Below are positions 1-9,699 of a stretch of 64,000 nucleotides of DNA, in pieces; position 1 is the stretch's first letter; each line of letters opens with the position of its first letter. Both the position numbers and the translations under genes were made by a program. This DNA is from Opitutaceae bacterium. GTDB lineage: Bacteria; Verrucomicrobiota; Verrucomicrobiia; Opitutales; Opitutaceae. The stretch is taken from NCBI GenBank assembly GCA_018402455.1, contig JAGYIG010000014.1:1-64000 (forward strand), given 5' to 3'. The notes under the pieces were generated by a model. That model saw only the letters and a list, made by a program, of their open reading frames with translations, did not search any database and was not told the origin of the DNA.

Positions 1-2
1 GC

Positions 3-1169
3 CGCAAAGCCGGGCAGCGAACTCCGCGGGTCTGGGTGGACCTGTTGCGCATGGAGCCAAAGGGGGCCAACGGCGGTATCAAGCCGCTCCTCTACGGCCT
101 GTTGCGCGAAATGGAGCAGGTCACCCCGGAGCCGCTGCAATTCGTGCTGCTCGCCCAAAAGAACCTGCGCGAGGAACTCCAATTCCTGTCCCCAGCCTCC
201 ATCGTGGCGACCCGCGACCCAGCCGGTTGGCAGGTCGCGACCGGCAGCGCTCCCCCCCTCCTCCAAACCCTGTCGGAGCTCGCCGCCGCTTCCCCTCCCG
301 ACGTGCTCTATTGCCCCTTTGGCACCTCCGAATTCTCCCGACCCGACTTGCCGACCGTGGCGCTGCTGGTCGACGCCCTGCACCGCGACCTACCGGCCGC
401 GTTGCCCATCGAGGAAGTGAATTTTCGCGAGGATAACTTTAAACGGATCATCGGTTCCGCCACGTGGATCCAGACCCTGGCGCAGCACGGTATCGAGCGG
501 TTGCAGCATCACTACGGCCTGCACCCCACGCGCTGTTTTCACACCTACGCGGCCGTCCACCGACAAGTGGAGGAAAGCGCGCCCCTCTCCGCCAAATCGT
601 CCACTCTGCCCTCGCGGCCCTTTTTCTTTTATCCCGCCAACTTCTGGCCGCATAAAAATCATGAGGTGCTCCTCACCGCCTATCACTTGTATCAGCACCA
701 AACAGGCGACGCGGCCTGGGACCTCCTGCTCACGGGTCATCCGGATCGGCGGATGCATTCGCTTAAAAAAATGAGTGACGCGCTGGGCTTGGCCGGACGG
801 GTGCACTTTCCGGGACATTTGCCGGATCCGGACTTTCGCCGCGTATGGCGCCACGCCGGAGCCTTGGTGTTTCCGTCACTGCACGAGGGCTTCGGTATCC
901 CCTTGGTCGAGGCGTTCCAAGCCGGCCTGCCCATGGCGGCAGCCCAAACCTCGGTGCTGCCCGAAGTGGGCGGCGAGGCGTGTGCCTGGTTCGACCCCCG
1001 GGATCCCGCGCAGGTGGCGGCCACGCTGACCACCCTCGCCGCGGATGCCGATGGGCGGGCCGCGCTGCGCGCCAAAGGCCAGGTCCGACTGGCTCACTTC
1101 TCGCTCCGCTACGAAGCCAGACGGCTTCATCATTTTCTCAACGCCGCCGCGCGCGACCTGGTGCCATGA
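3..1169 (+). CDS. GT4 glycosyltransferase (5' end uncertain)
   Basis: Glycosyltransferase family 4 (GT-B fold), probably adding a sugar to a surface polysaccharide on the cytoplasmic side. Counting from the first usable start, GTG at 36, a YPANFWPHKNH nucleotide-binding segment lies near residues 200-212. The family EX7E motif lies near residues 283-292 (HEGFGIPLVE), followed by the usual LPEVGG segment. The reading frame is open to the left edge and the text just before GTG 36 (RVWVDLL) looks like real protein, so the true start may lie outside the window. The stop overlaps the next start as ATGA, which implies translational coupling. The sugar and acceptor cannot be told from sequence. Confidence 0.85.
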   Translation, partial: RKAGQRTPRVWVDLLRMEPKGANGGIKPLLYGLLREMEQVTPEPLQFVLLAQKNLREELQFLSPASIVATRDPAGWQVATGSAPPLLQTLSELAAASPPDVLYCPFGTSEFSRPDLPTVALLVDALHRDLPAALPIEEVNFREDNFKRIIGSATWIQTLAQHGIERLQHHYGLHPTRCFHTYAAVHRQVEESAPLSAKSSTLPSRPFFFYPANFWPHKNHEVLLTAYHLYQHQTGDAAWDLLLTGHPDRRMHSLKKMSDALGLAGRVHFPGHLPDPDFRRVWRHAGALVFPSLHEGFGIPLVEAFQAGLPMAAAQTSVLPEVGGEACAWFDPRDPAQVAATLTTLAADADGRAALRAKGQVRLAHFSLRYEARRLHHFLNAAARDLVP

Positions 1170-2299
1170 AGATCGGACTGGACGTTGCGCAAACCGCCGC
1201 CGAGCGGGCGGGCTGTGCCTGGTATGCCGATGCGTTGGCCCGGGCGATCGTCGAGGTCGGTCGCCCCGAGGGCCACACCTATGTGTTGTATCATCAATTT
1301 GGTGACTGGATCAATGGCGAGCCGGGACACGGCACCTACCTGACCGGTCGCGACATCGCCATGCCGATGCGCACCCTGGCCCCGGTTCCAGCCCGTGCCT
1401 TGTGGCGACAGATTGAGGCGGGCGAAGCCGAGCTCCCCGGCCAACCCGATGTCGTGGTGGCGGCCAGTTTCCATGCCCCCCGGGTGGCGCCGGCCAAGCT
1501 GATCTATGTGGTCCACGACATGGTGTTCTGGACCCACCCGGACTACGCCACCGCGGCGACCCGCCTGGTGTGCCAACGTGAATTGGGCCAGGCCATTGCC
1601 ACGGCGAGTGCGTTCGTCTTCGTCAGCGAAGCCACTCGTCGGGACTTCGAGGCCCTGTTTCCGGGTTGGTTGCAATCGAGTGGCCGCCCTCACGTCATCG
1701 CCGGTGGAGCCAGTCGCTGGGCGACGCTTTCCCACCCGCCCGCCAAACCGGCGGACGCGCCTTGGCTGATGGTGGGATCCGTCGAGCCGCGTAAAAATCA
1801 CGCCGGGGCCCTGGACGCTTACGAACTCTACGTCGACCGCTCGGAGCGGCCGCGGCCCCTGCACCTGCTGGGCGGACGAGGGTGGCATTCCGAGGCCATT
1901 CACCACCGCATCACCGCGATGCGCCGGCGGGGACTGCGGGTCTCCTATCGAGGGTATGTTGATGACCCCACCCTGCGCGCCGCATATCGCACGGCCCGGG
2001 CTTTGCTCCAGCCCAGTTGGCACGAAGGTTTCGGCTTGCCCGTGCTCGAAGCATTCAGCCAGCGCCTGCCCGTCATCGCCAGCGACCGCGGAAGTCTGCC
2101 CGAGGTGGCGGGGGACGCCGCGCTCCTCTGCTCGCCGGGAAATCCCGCACAATGGGCGGAGCAAATGCTCGCCCTCGATAGCGATCCAGGGCTGGTCGAT
2201 CGGCTGGTTGCAGCCGGCGGACGCCGGGCGGAAGCGTTCAGCTGGGAAAAAACCGCCAAAACCGTGCTGGATTTGGCCCGATCCCTCCACCTACCCTGA
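1166..2299 (+). CDS. GT4 glycosyltransferase
   Basis: A 377-residue GT-B glycosyltransferase of family 4, second gene of the polysaccharide operon. ATG at 1166 overlaps the stop of the upstream glycosyltransferase by four bases and gives a normal N-terminus (MKIGLDVAQ), so longer upstream in-frame extensions are not used. A donor-site segment VGSVEPRKNH lies near residues 202-211, and the EX7E motif (HEGFGLPVLE) near residues 286-295 is followed by SLPEVAGDAALL, typical of mannosyl- or rhamnosyltransferase-like GT4 enzymes. The precise sugar is unknown. Confidence 0.88.
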   Translation: MKIGLDVAQTAAERAGCAWYADALARAIVEVGRPEGHTYVLYHQFGDWINGEPGHGTYLTGRDIAMPMRTLAPVPARALWRQIEAGEAELPGQPDVVVAASFHAPRVAPAKLIYVVHDMVFWTHPDYATAATRLVCQRELGQAIATASAFVFVSEATRRDFEALFPGWLQSSGRPHVIAGGASRWATLSHPPAKPADAPWLMVGSVEPRKNHAGALDAYELYVDRSERPRPLHLLGGRGWHSEAIHHRITAMRRRGLRVSYRGYVDDPTLRAAYRTARALLQPSWHEGFGLPVLEAFSQRLPVIASDRGSLPEVAGDAALLCSPGNPAQWAEQMLALDSDPGLVDRLVAAGGRRAEAFSWEKTAKTVLDLARSLHLP

Positions 2300-2314
2300 G
2301 CCTCTTTTTTTTCG

Positions 2315-5300
2315 GTGAATATCCTCTTCGCGAACTACGGCGACTGCACGTCGAACAGCCTCAACCACATCGGGGCGTTCGCGAACCACCTCACGCGGCT
2401 GGGGCACGACTGCGTGGTGGCAATCCCCGACCATCCCGAAACCCGGGAGGTGCTGCCCAATCCGTTGTTCCGGGTCATCCCCTTTGCCCAGGTGCTCGAC
2501 GAGCCCCGTTCGTTTGCGGACCGCCGGGGTGCCGATGTCCTCCACGCGTGGACTCCGCGAGAGAATGTTCGTCGCTTGGCGATGAGCTACCTCGTCACCA
2601 CGCCCGCGGCTCGTCTGGTGGTCCATTTGGAGGACAACGAAGCGCACCTCACCCGGGCGTTTTTGCAACGCGAGGGGATCGCGCCCGAGGCTCTGTCGGA
2701 GGGAGATCTGGCCCAGCGGTTGCCGCCCAATCTTTCGATTCCGCTGCGTGCCCGCCATTTTCTGAGCGTCGCCCACGGGGTCACGCACATCACGGACCGG
2801 CTCCGGGAGCTTACGCCCCCGGCGACCCGAACCCACCTGCTGCTCCCTGGGTTGGAGGAGACCGCGCCCCTGACGCCGGAGGAAGTGGCCACCGAACGGG
2901 CGGCCCTCCAGCAGTCGCCCAACGAGCGGTTGATCGTCTACACCGGCAGCACGACCTTCGCGAATCTGCCCGAGGTGAAGTGCCTGACCACAGCCGTGCG
3001 GATATTGACTGAGGCGGGTTGCCCGACCCGGCTGATTCGCACCGGGCACCAACCGCAGGAGTATCGGGATGCCCTCGCTCAAGTTGGCGGATCTTTGGTG
3101 ACGGATCTCGGATTTGTGCCGAAAACGCGCCTGCCCCTGTTGCTGGCGACCGCCGATGTGCTGGTGCAGCCCGGCGCCGCCAATGACTTCAACGACTATC
3201 GACTGCCTTCCAAGCTTCCGGAATTTTTATGGGCGGGACGACCCACCATTCTGCCCGCCACCAACATCGCCACCCAAATGCGGGAAGGGCGGGAGGGGTT
3301 GCTGCTCGCCAATGCGTCCCCGGCCGAAATCGCTCGGCGATGCCGGGAGGTGTTCGATGATGCGGAACTGGCGACTCGGCTCGGCAAGGGGGCGCACGCC
3401 TTTGCCCGCCTGCATTTTGATCTCACCACCAACACCGAGGGCCTGCTGGGGTTTTATGAGACCTTGAAATCGGCCCCGCCCGTGTTCGGGGCCAGCCCGC
3501 CGTGTTCCGACGAGACCGCCGCCCTTGTGGACCGGCATGATCCCGAACTGGGCTCCCGGGTCCGCGGGCTGGTGGCAGAGATGGAACGCCTGCAAAGCGC
3601 GCTGCGCCGGGCGGAAACGGAGCGGGTCCGACACCGCAGTGGCGAGCGCTACAACGCCGCCAAAATAGAGGAACAACGGCACGTCACCGAACATGTGCGG
3701 GCCGAGCTGCAGCAGGTGAACCGCGACCTGCTACCGCTCCTCAATCGATTGGAGCAGGAGAAAGCGGAGTTGCAAAACCTGGTCGCACACAACGAACGGG
3801 AACACGAACGGCGGCGACAAGCGCTCGAATTGAAGCTGCAGCGTATCACCCAGTCCGGATCCTGGGTCTTCACCGCGCCGTTCCGCGCGCTGCGGCGCGC
3901 ATTATTGGACCGTTTTCTGCGCTCCGACGCGTCCCCCCCCGCGGCGGGCGCTCCGGTTCCCGCTCCGCCTGACGAGGCGATCGCGATCCCGACAGCGGTG
4001 GACCCCAACCTGCCGCACGCGATTGACGAACCCGCCGATTGGGCGGCCGTGCCGAGTCGCGGGCGGATGCGCGGCTGGGTGGTCACCACTGATCAACAGG
4101 AAATCGTCGACCTGCGCATTCTCGTCGGCGAACTGGCTCTGGAGGTCGACCTCGGGGTGCCTCGGCCCGACGTCGCCACCCTGCACCCCGATTATCCCTT
4201 TGCGCGCAATGCCGGCTTCACGGCCGACTACGAACTGCCGGCGGGCTGGGAGGGGGAGACCCGCTTCGAAGTCCTGACGGCGGATGGACAATGGCGGCGC
4301 TTTGCAACCCGGCACACCCTCGTCATGGCCAACTCGGCTGAGAGCCTGCGGTATCACTACCGGGAATGGGTGCAGCGTTATGACACCCTTTCGTTGGCCG
4401 ACACCATCAACCATCGGGCGCGGCTGGAGGCCTTGGCCCCTGAGCAGCGACCGCTGATTTCGGTGCTCATGCCCGTCTTCAATCCACCTGAAATTTGGCT
4501 GCGGCGGGCCATCGAGTCGGTGCGTGATCAATATTATCCCAATTGGGAATTGTGCATCGCGGACGATGCCAGCACCGCGCCGCACGTCGCCCCCCTGTTG
4601 CAGGACTTTGCCGCGCGGGATGGACGGATCAAAGTCGTCAGCCGCACCGTCAACGGTCACATCTCCGCGGCCTCGAACAGTGCGCTGGCGCTGGCCACCG
4701 GCGAGTTCTGCGGGCTGCTCGACCACGATGACGAGCTCGCCCCACATGCTTTGGCGGAGATCGTTTATGCCCTGACGGAAAACCCCGCTGCGGAATTCCT
4801 CTACACCGACGAGGACAAAATCGACGAAGGCGGGTATCGCTCGGATCCGTATTTCAAACCCGACTGGAATCCGGACCTGTTGCGCGGCCAGAACTACACC
4901 TGCCACTTCTCCGTGTTTCGCACGACCCGGCTGCAGGAAATCGGCGGCTTCCGCGAAGGGCGGGAAGGCAGTCAGGACTGGGACCTCACTTTGCGGGCGA
5001 CCCGCGGGCTTGACGACCACCAGGTGCACCACGTCCCCAAAGTGTTGTATCACTGGCGCGCGATCCCCGGCTCCACTGCGTTGGTGATCGACCAAAAGGA
5101 CGACTACCCCTTCCAAGCCGCTGAGCGGGCCCTGCGCGACGACCTCGCCGATCGGGGGGTCTCGGCTGAACTGTTGCCGGTCGCCGGGCGGCATTGGCGC
5201 ATCAAATATGACCTGCCGACTCCCGCGCCGCGGGTGAGCCTGATCATCCCCACCCGCAACGGCTACGAACTCCTGCGCACCTGCATCGATTCCCTGCGCA

Positions 5301-6079
5301 GCCGCACGCGTTACGAGAATTACGAAATCATCGTGGTGGATCATCAGTCCGATGACCCGACCGTGCTCAAGTATTTCACCCAACTGGAGACCGAGGGCGT
5401 CCAGGTGATGCGCTATCGGGGGGAGTTCAATTTCTCCGCCATCAACAATTTCGCAGCCGCCCACGCGACGGGCAGTTATCTGGCCTTTCTGAACAACGAC
5501 CTCGAAACCATCAGCCCGGACGGGTTGGCGGAAATGGTGGCGCAGGCCGCCCGGCCTGAAATCGGAGCCGTGGGAGCCATGCTCTACTACCCCAATGATA
5601 CCGTGCAACACGCCGGGGTCATCCTCGGCATCGGGGGGTTGAACGGAACGCCATCCGTGGCCGGACACGCGTTCAAGGACGCCCCCCGCGGGAGTGAGGG
5701 CCAACGGAACCGACTGCGACTCGTGCAAAACTACTCCGCCGTTACCGCCGCCTGCCTGGTGGTGCGAAAAGCGATTTTTGAACAGGTGGGGGGCTTCGAT
5801 GACAAACACCTCGCCGTGGCCTTCAACGATATCGATTTCTGCCTCCGGGTGAGGCAGGCGGGCTACCGCAACCTCTGGACGCCCTTCGCGGAGTTTTATC
5901 ATCACGAGTCGGCCAGTCGCGGGATCGAAGACTCGCCCGACAAACTCAAGCGTTTCGCCGCGGAGATCGCCATCATGCGCGAACGCTGGGGGGCGCTGCT
6001 CGACCGCGATCCGGCCTACAACCCCAACCTGACCGCGGAATTCGAAGACTTTTCCCTGGCCGTGCCACCCCGGGTTTGA
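2315..6079 (+). CDS. Three-domain glycosyltransferase (GT4 - coiled coil - GT2 - GT2)
   Basis: A 1254-residue multifunctional glycosyltransferase. Residues 1-390 resemble a GT4 domain. Residues about 410-520 are rich in Glu, Arg and Leu and look like a coiled coil. Residues 560-690 form a small linker domain. Two GT2 (GT-A) domains follow: the first begins near 712 (ISVLMPVFN) with acidic DHDDE near 802, and the second begins near 971 (VSLIIPTRN) with NNDLE near 1057 and a C-terminal NDIDFCLR segment typical of rhamnosyltransferase-like GT2. The size and paired GT2 layout recall the RfbC-type O-antigen proteins of Myxococcus. The start is GTG with no clear Shine-Dalgarno. It probably adds two or three consecutive sugars to one repeat unit. 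Confidence 0.85.
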   Translation: MNILFANYGDCTSNSLNHIGAFANHLTRLGHDCVVAIPDHPETREVLPNPLFRVIPFAQVLDEPRSFADRRGADVLHAWTPRENVRRLAMSYLVTTPAARLVVHLEDNEAHLTRAFLQREGIAPEALSEGDLAQRLPPNLSIPLRARHFLSVAHGVTHITDRLRELTPPATRTHLLLPGLEETAPLTPEEVATERAALQQSPNERLIVYTGSTTFANLPEVKCLTTAVRILTEAGCPTRLIRTGHQPQEYRDALAQVGGSLVTDLGFVPKTRLPLLLATADVLVQPGAANDFNDYRLPSKLPEFLWAGRPTILPATNIATQMREGREGLLLANASPAEIARRCREVFDDAELATRLGKGAHAFARLHFDLTTNTEGLLGFYETLKSAPPVFGASPPCSDETAALVDRHDPELGSRVRGLVAEMERLQSALRRAETERVRHRSGERYNAAKIEEQRHVTEHVRAELQQVNRDLLPLLNRLEQEKAELQNLVAHNEREHERRRQALELKLQRITQSGSWVFTAPFRALRRALLDRFLRSDASPPAAGAPVPAPPDEAIAIPTAVDPNLPHAIDEPADWAAVPSRGRMRGWVVTTDQQEIVDLRILVGELALEVDLGVPRPDVATLHPDYPFARNAGFTADYELPAGWEGETRFEVLTADGQWRRFATRHTLVMANSAESLRYHYREWVQRYDTLSLADTINHRARLEALAPEQRPLISVLMPVFNPPEIWLRRAIESVRDQYYPNWELCIADDASTAPHVAPLLQDFAARDGRIKVVSRTVNGHISAASNSALALATGEFCGLLDHDDELAPHALAEIVYALTENPAAEFLYTDEDKIDEGGYRSDPYFKPDWNPDLLRGQNYTCHFSVFRTTRLQEIGGFREGREGSQDWDLTLRATRGLDDHQVHHVPKVLYHWRAIPGSTALVIDQKDDYPFQAAERALRDDLADRGVSAELLPVAGRHWRIKYDLPTPAPRVSLIIPTRNGYELLRTCIDSLRSRTRYENYEIIVVDHQSDDPTVLKYFTQLETEGVQVMRYRGEFNFSAINNFAAAHATGSYLAFLNNDLETISPDGLAEMVAQAARPEIGAVGAMLYYPNDTVQHAGVILGIGGLNGTPSVAGHAFKDAPRGSEGQRNRLRLVQNYSAVTAACLVVRKAIFEQVGGFDDKHLAVAFNDIDFCLRVRQAGYRNLWTPFAEFYHHESASRGIEDSPDKLKRFAAEIAIMRERWGALLDRDPAYNPNLTAEFEDFSLAVPPRV

Positions 6080-6083
6080 AGGG

Positions 6084-7907
6084 ATGATCTGGCTCCGAAA
6101 GTTCTCGATTCATTCCGGGTTGACGGCAGTGGGGCTCATCCTGCTCGTCGTCGGGGCCAAGCTTTGGGTGGTGGATTTGGCCGGCAGCAGCCTGCCCTAT
6201 CGCGACCAAATCGATGCCGAGGGGGAGTCCATTTTGAGACCTTGGGTGGAGGGCCGACTGGAACCTTCCGCCTTTCTGGCCCCCCACAACGAGCACCGGG
6301 TCGTGCTCACCAAATTGTTGAGCTGGCTGGGGGTGATGGCCAACGGACAGTGGGACGTTTACGTGCAATTGTGTCTAAATGCGTTGCTCCACGCCGGGCT
6401 GCTGCTGGTGGTGCTGCGTTGGCTGCGAGGCTACCTGTCGGGCTGGCGCTACTTCGTCCTGGCCCTGTTGGCGGTGGGACTGTGGGTGATGCCGGTGGAT
6501 TGGGAAAATACCTTGGGAGGGTTCCAATCGCAGGTCTATCTCGTGCTGGGCCTGTCGTTTCTGCAAATCTGGGGAGTGTTGCGCGCCGAGCGGGCCGATG
6601 CATGGTGGTGGGGAGGCAACGTGTGCGGCGCGCTCGCCCTGGGCACAATGGCGTCCGGTATGCTCTCCTCCCTCGCCGTCATCGCGGTGCTTTTTATCCG
6701 CACGTTGCGGCAACGGCGTTCGACTCCGTTGGACATCGCCTCGATCGGATTTTCGGGACTTTGGGTGGTCATCGCGCTTTATAGCCGGGTCTCCGTTCCG
6801 GGACATGCAGTGCTGAAAGCCGACTCCTTGGGTGAGTTTGCCAGGGCTCTCGGCCAAATGGCCACCTGGCCAATGACGGGGCATTTGCCGTGGAGCCTCC
6901 TGCTGGCCCTGCCGGCGGTCGTGATGATCGGTCGCATCATCCGTCAAAACAAGCTCTCCAGCCGACAAACCGTCCTCCTAGGCATGGGCCTGTGGATGCT
7001 GCTCACCCTGGTCGCAACCGCTTGGTGGCGCGGCGGGAGTTCGCCGCTGATCTCCCGTTACCTCACGACCTACTATTTTTTGGTTTTGCTACAGGGCCTG
7101 GCATTGACCTGGGAATCCAGGCGGCCCTGGCAGTACGGCCTGGCCGCGGGCTGGGCCACCCTGATTCTGATCGGGCTCTGGGACGCCTCCGCCACCACCA
7201 TCAAGGACCGGTTGCCGGAGATCTCGGCGCGGGCGCACCGGAGTGAGGCTTTGATGCGAAACTACTTTGCCACCGCCGATGCGGGGATTTTGAGCGCGGC
7301 GGACCAAGCTGACCTTCCCTACCCCTCGGCGGCGGTGTTGGCGGAACGTTGGCGGCACCCGAGCATTCAGTCGCTGATGCCCGCGGCGGTGCGGCAACCG
7401 TTGCACCTGCCCCCCGCAGAGCATTCCGATCTCAGCGAGCTCCCCGCCGCACCCTACCCAGTGATCGCGGCATCACCGCCCGGTGGCCAAAATGAACCCT
7501 GGGTGTGGCGGAGCGAACGCCAACCGCCTTCAGCGCTGCCCGTGCTGCGCTTTCGCTTCAGCGGCGGACTGGGCGATCCCGGATCCGCTCTGCATCTCCG
7601 CATCGTGAGCGACACCGCAACCATCGAACTGACCCCGGACGGGCCCGCCCGCCACCGTTGGAAAACCATCAACATCTTCCGACCATCCGGCGAATGGTGG
7701 ATCGAAATAGAGGACAACGACACCATCGACCGGTTGGCGCTCACCGCTCCGGTGGAATTGGGCCTGATGTCTTGGGCGGCGGAAAAACTGATCAAATTCC
7801 ATTTCTGGTGGCTCAGCGCCGGCGCGCTGCTCGTCGGCCTCGGCGGGTTGGCCGGGATGACCACCCGAACTCCCGCTGCAGGGATAAAGCCGGCATCGCC
7901 GGATTGA
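6084..7907 (+). CDS. Polytopic membrane protein, polysaccharide locus
   Basis: A 607-residue integral membrane protein starting four bases after the large glycosyltransferase, so in the same operon. About nine to eleven hydrophobic segments fill residues 10-375. A soluble, probably periplasmic region (about 380-560) follows, then a last membrane span near 573-592. A loop after the first span reads LAPHNEHR, a motif I associate with GT-C-like membrane proteins of polysaccharide loci. It could be a polyprenyl-phosphate-dependent glycosyltransferase or an assembly protein. It does not resemble a classical Wzx flippase and assignment as Wzy would be a guess. Confidence 0.7.
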   Translation: MIWLRKFSIHSGLTAVGLILLVVGAKLWVVDLAGSSLPYRDQIDAEGESILRPWVEGRLEPSAFLAPHNEHRVVLTKLLSWLGVMANGQWDVYVQLCLNALLHAGLLLVVLRWLRGYLSGWRYFVLALLAVGLWVMPVDWENTLGGFQSQVYLVLGLSFLQIWGVLRAERADAWWWGGNVCGALALGTMASGMLSSLAVIAVLFIRTLRQRRSTPLDIASIGFSGLWVVIALYSRVSVPGHAVLKADSLGEFARALGQMATWPMTGHLPWSLLLALPAVVMIGRIIRQNKLSSRQTVLLGMGLWMLLTLVATAWWRGGSSPLISRYLTTYYFLVLLQGLALTWESRRPWQYGLAAGWATLILIGLWDASATTIKDRLPEISARAHRSEALMRNYFATADAGILSAADQADLPYPSAAVLAERWRHPSIQSLMPAAVRQPLHLPPAEHSDLSELPAAPYPVIAASPPGGQNEPWVWRSERQPPSALPVLRFRFSGGLGDPGSALHLRIVSDTATIELTPDGPARHRWKTINIFRPSGEWWIEIEDNDTIDRLALTAPVELGLMSWAAEKLIKFHFWWLSAGALLVGLGGLAGMTTRTPAAGIKPASPD

Positions 7908-7945
7908 CCTGCCTAGCACCAACTGGTGGGCTAGCCCTGACTATT

Positions 7946-9007
7946 ATGGCCAAAAAACTACTCGTCACCGGATCGTCAGGACTCATTGGCTCCGAAGTTT
8001 GCACCTACTTTTCCCGGGAACTGGGCTACGAAATTCACGGCGTGGACAACAACCAGCGGGCGGTGTTCTTCGGCCCCCAAGGGGACACCCGCTGGAACCA
8101 ACAGCGCCTCAGCGAGGACCTCCCCGCCTTTCAGCACCATGAGGTGGATATCCGGGATCGGGCCGGGGTGCTCGAACTCCTGCAAACGGTGCGACCGGAC
8201 GTGATTGTGCACACCGCCGCCCAGCCCTCGCATGACCGCGCAGCAGCCATTCCGTTTGACGATTTTGACACCAATGCGGTCGGCACCCTCAACCTGCTGG
8301 AAGCCGCTCGCCAATTCTGTCCGGAGGCCCCGTTCGTGCACATGAGCACCAACAAGGTCTACGGTGATGCGCCCAATCGGATTGAGCTCAAGGAACTCGA
8401 AACCCGCTGGGACTACAACGACCCGGCCTTTGTTCACGGCATCGCCGAGACCTTTTCGATCGACCAGTCAAAACACTCCCTCTTCGGCGCATCCAAGGTG
8501 GCGGCGGACGTGATGGTTCAGGAATACGGACGCTATTTCAACATGCCCACCTGCTGCCTACGCGGCGGATGTTTGACCGGTCCGAATCACAGCGGTGTCG
8601 AACTGCACGGCTTCCTTTCCTACCTCGTCAAATGCAACCTCGAGGGGAGGGAATACCGCGTCTTCGGTTATCAAGGAAAACAGGTTCGCGACAACATCCA
8701 CTCGCTCGACGTTGCCCGGTTCATGGCGGCGTTCGTCGGGTCCCCCCGCGCCGGCGAGGTCTACAATTTGGGCGGCGGCAAGGACAACTCCTGCTCCATT
8801 TTGGAAGCTTTCAAATGGGCGGAAAAGTTCTCCGGACGGGAGCAGGTCTTTACCTACGTGGACGAAAATCGGATCGGCGACCACATCTGTTATTATTCCG
8901 ACCTGCGCAAGATGAAGGACCACTACCCGGCGTGGGACATCTCCGTGTCCCTCGAGGAGACCATTCGCCAAATCGTGGCCGCGTGGCAGGCGCGTCGATC
9001 TGCCTGA
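7946..9007 (+). CDS. NAD-dependent nucleotide-sugar epimerase/dehydratase (SDR), atypical catalytic Tyr
   Basis: A 353-residue extended short-chain dehydrogenase resembling CDP-paratose/tyvelose 2-epimerases. The Rossmann glycine motif is at the N-terminus (TGSSGLIG) and MSTNKVYGD marks the Ser/Thr region. The usual catalytic YxxxK reads F180-G-A-S-K184, so the tyrosine is replaced by phenylalanine while the lysine is kept. The substrate half contains [12 protein letters not shown] and VRDNIHS, as in extended SDR epimerases. ATG 7946 is chosen because it begins exactly at the Rossmann strand; the frame stays open far upstream but overlaps the preceding gene. It probably prepares a nucleotide sugar for the locus. 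Confidence 0.82.
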   Translation: MAKKLLVTGSSGLIGSEVCTYFSRELGYEIHGVDNNQRAVFFGPQGDTRWNQQRLSEDLPAFQHHEVDIRDRAGVLELLQTVRPDVIVHTAAQPSHDRAAAIPFDDFDTNAVGTLNLLEAARQFCPEAPFVHMSTNKVYGDAPNRIELKELETRWDYNDPAFVHGIAETFSIDQSKHSLFGASKVAADVMVQEYGRYFNMPTCCLRGGCLTGPNHSGVELHGFLSYLVKCNLEGREYRVFGYQGKQVRDNIHSLDVARFMAAFVGSPRAGEVYNLGGGKDNSCSILEAFKWAEKFSGREQVFTYVDENRIGDHICYYSDLRKMKDHYPAWDISVSLEETIRQIVAAWQARRSA

Positions 9008-9041
9008 AACAATTCCCGCCAGCCGCCGTCTCATCCTATCC

Positions 9042-9608
9042 ATGCTATTAATGCGCTCTTTGTCCGCGACCGCGCTGCTGACGTTACTCACGTCAGGGGC
9101 GATCGCCCAGTCGTCGCCCTTCATGGCGGCGAACCCGCGCGGGGCCAAGGCGGCGGCCACCAGCGCATCCACCGAGCCCGCGAAATTTGAGTTCACCGGG
9201 ATCGTGAACTTGGGAGATGCGCCCTTGATCTGCATCACGGTGGTCGAAACCCAGCGCAGCCACTGGCTCAAGCCCGGACAATCGGCCGACGGAGTGGCCC
9301 TTTTAAGTCACGATGCGGCGACCAATCAGGTGGTGGTGCGCCACTTGGGCCGGGAACTTCCGCTGGGGCTCAAGGAGCGCACGTTCGATCCCAACAAGCT
9401 TTCCGCCTACCAGGCTTCCCTCCCCAGCGGCCCCCTCCCTTCCGCCGGACTTGCCGAACGGGTTCCCCTGACCAATGAGGAGAAGGCCACCGAAGCGAGA
9501 ATGCTGGTGAGCGACCTGCTCGAAATCGGCATGATCCAGCGCAAAGCCTACGATGAGGCGAAGAAGCAGGATCTCGAAGCCAAACGCGAAGCCCCCGCCG
9601 CGGAGTGA
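9042..9608 (+). CDS. Small exported protein, unknown function
   Basis: A 188-residue protein whose N-terminus has the form of a Sec signal peptide: a short positive start, a Leu/Ala core, and a probable cleavage after AIAQ near residue 23. The mature part has a strand-rich segment around residues 45-100 and a charged, helical C-terminus rich in Glu, Lys and Ala. I do not recognise the family. It sits between two sugar-nucleotide SDR genes on the same strand, so a periplasmic role linked to the polysaccharide locus is possible but unproven. ATG 9051 is an alternative start. Confidence 0.6.
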   Translation: MLLMRSLSATALLTLLTSGAIAQSSPFMAANPRGAKAAATSASTEPAKFEFTGIVNLGDAPLICITVVETQRSHWLKPGQSADGVALLSHDAATNQVVVRHLGRELPLGLKERTFDPNKLSAYQASLPSGPLPSAGLAERVPLTNEEKATEARMLVSDLLEIGMIQRKAYDEAKKQDLEAKREAPAAE

Positions 9609-9699
9609 TCCTCCGCCGAGGAACAAAGCCAACATGTCCTCCCCGCGGGGGTGATTTTCGGCTTTCTACTGAGCCAGCGGGCCGTTTGCCTTGGCGGCG

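Noticed and set aside
3902-5905. Long minus-strand open frame of 667 codons
   Set aside because: It lies wholly antisense to the three-domain glycosyltransferase, has no family features and is typical of the shadow frames of high-GC coding sequence.
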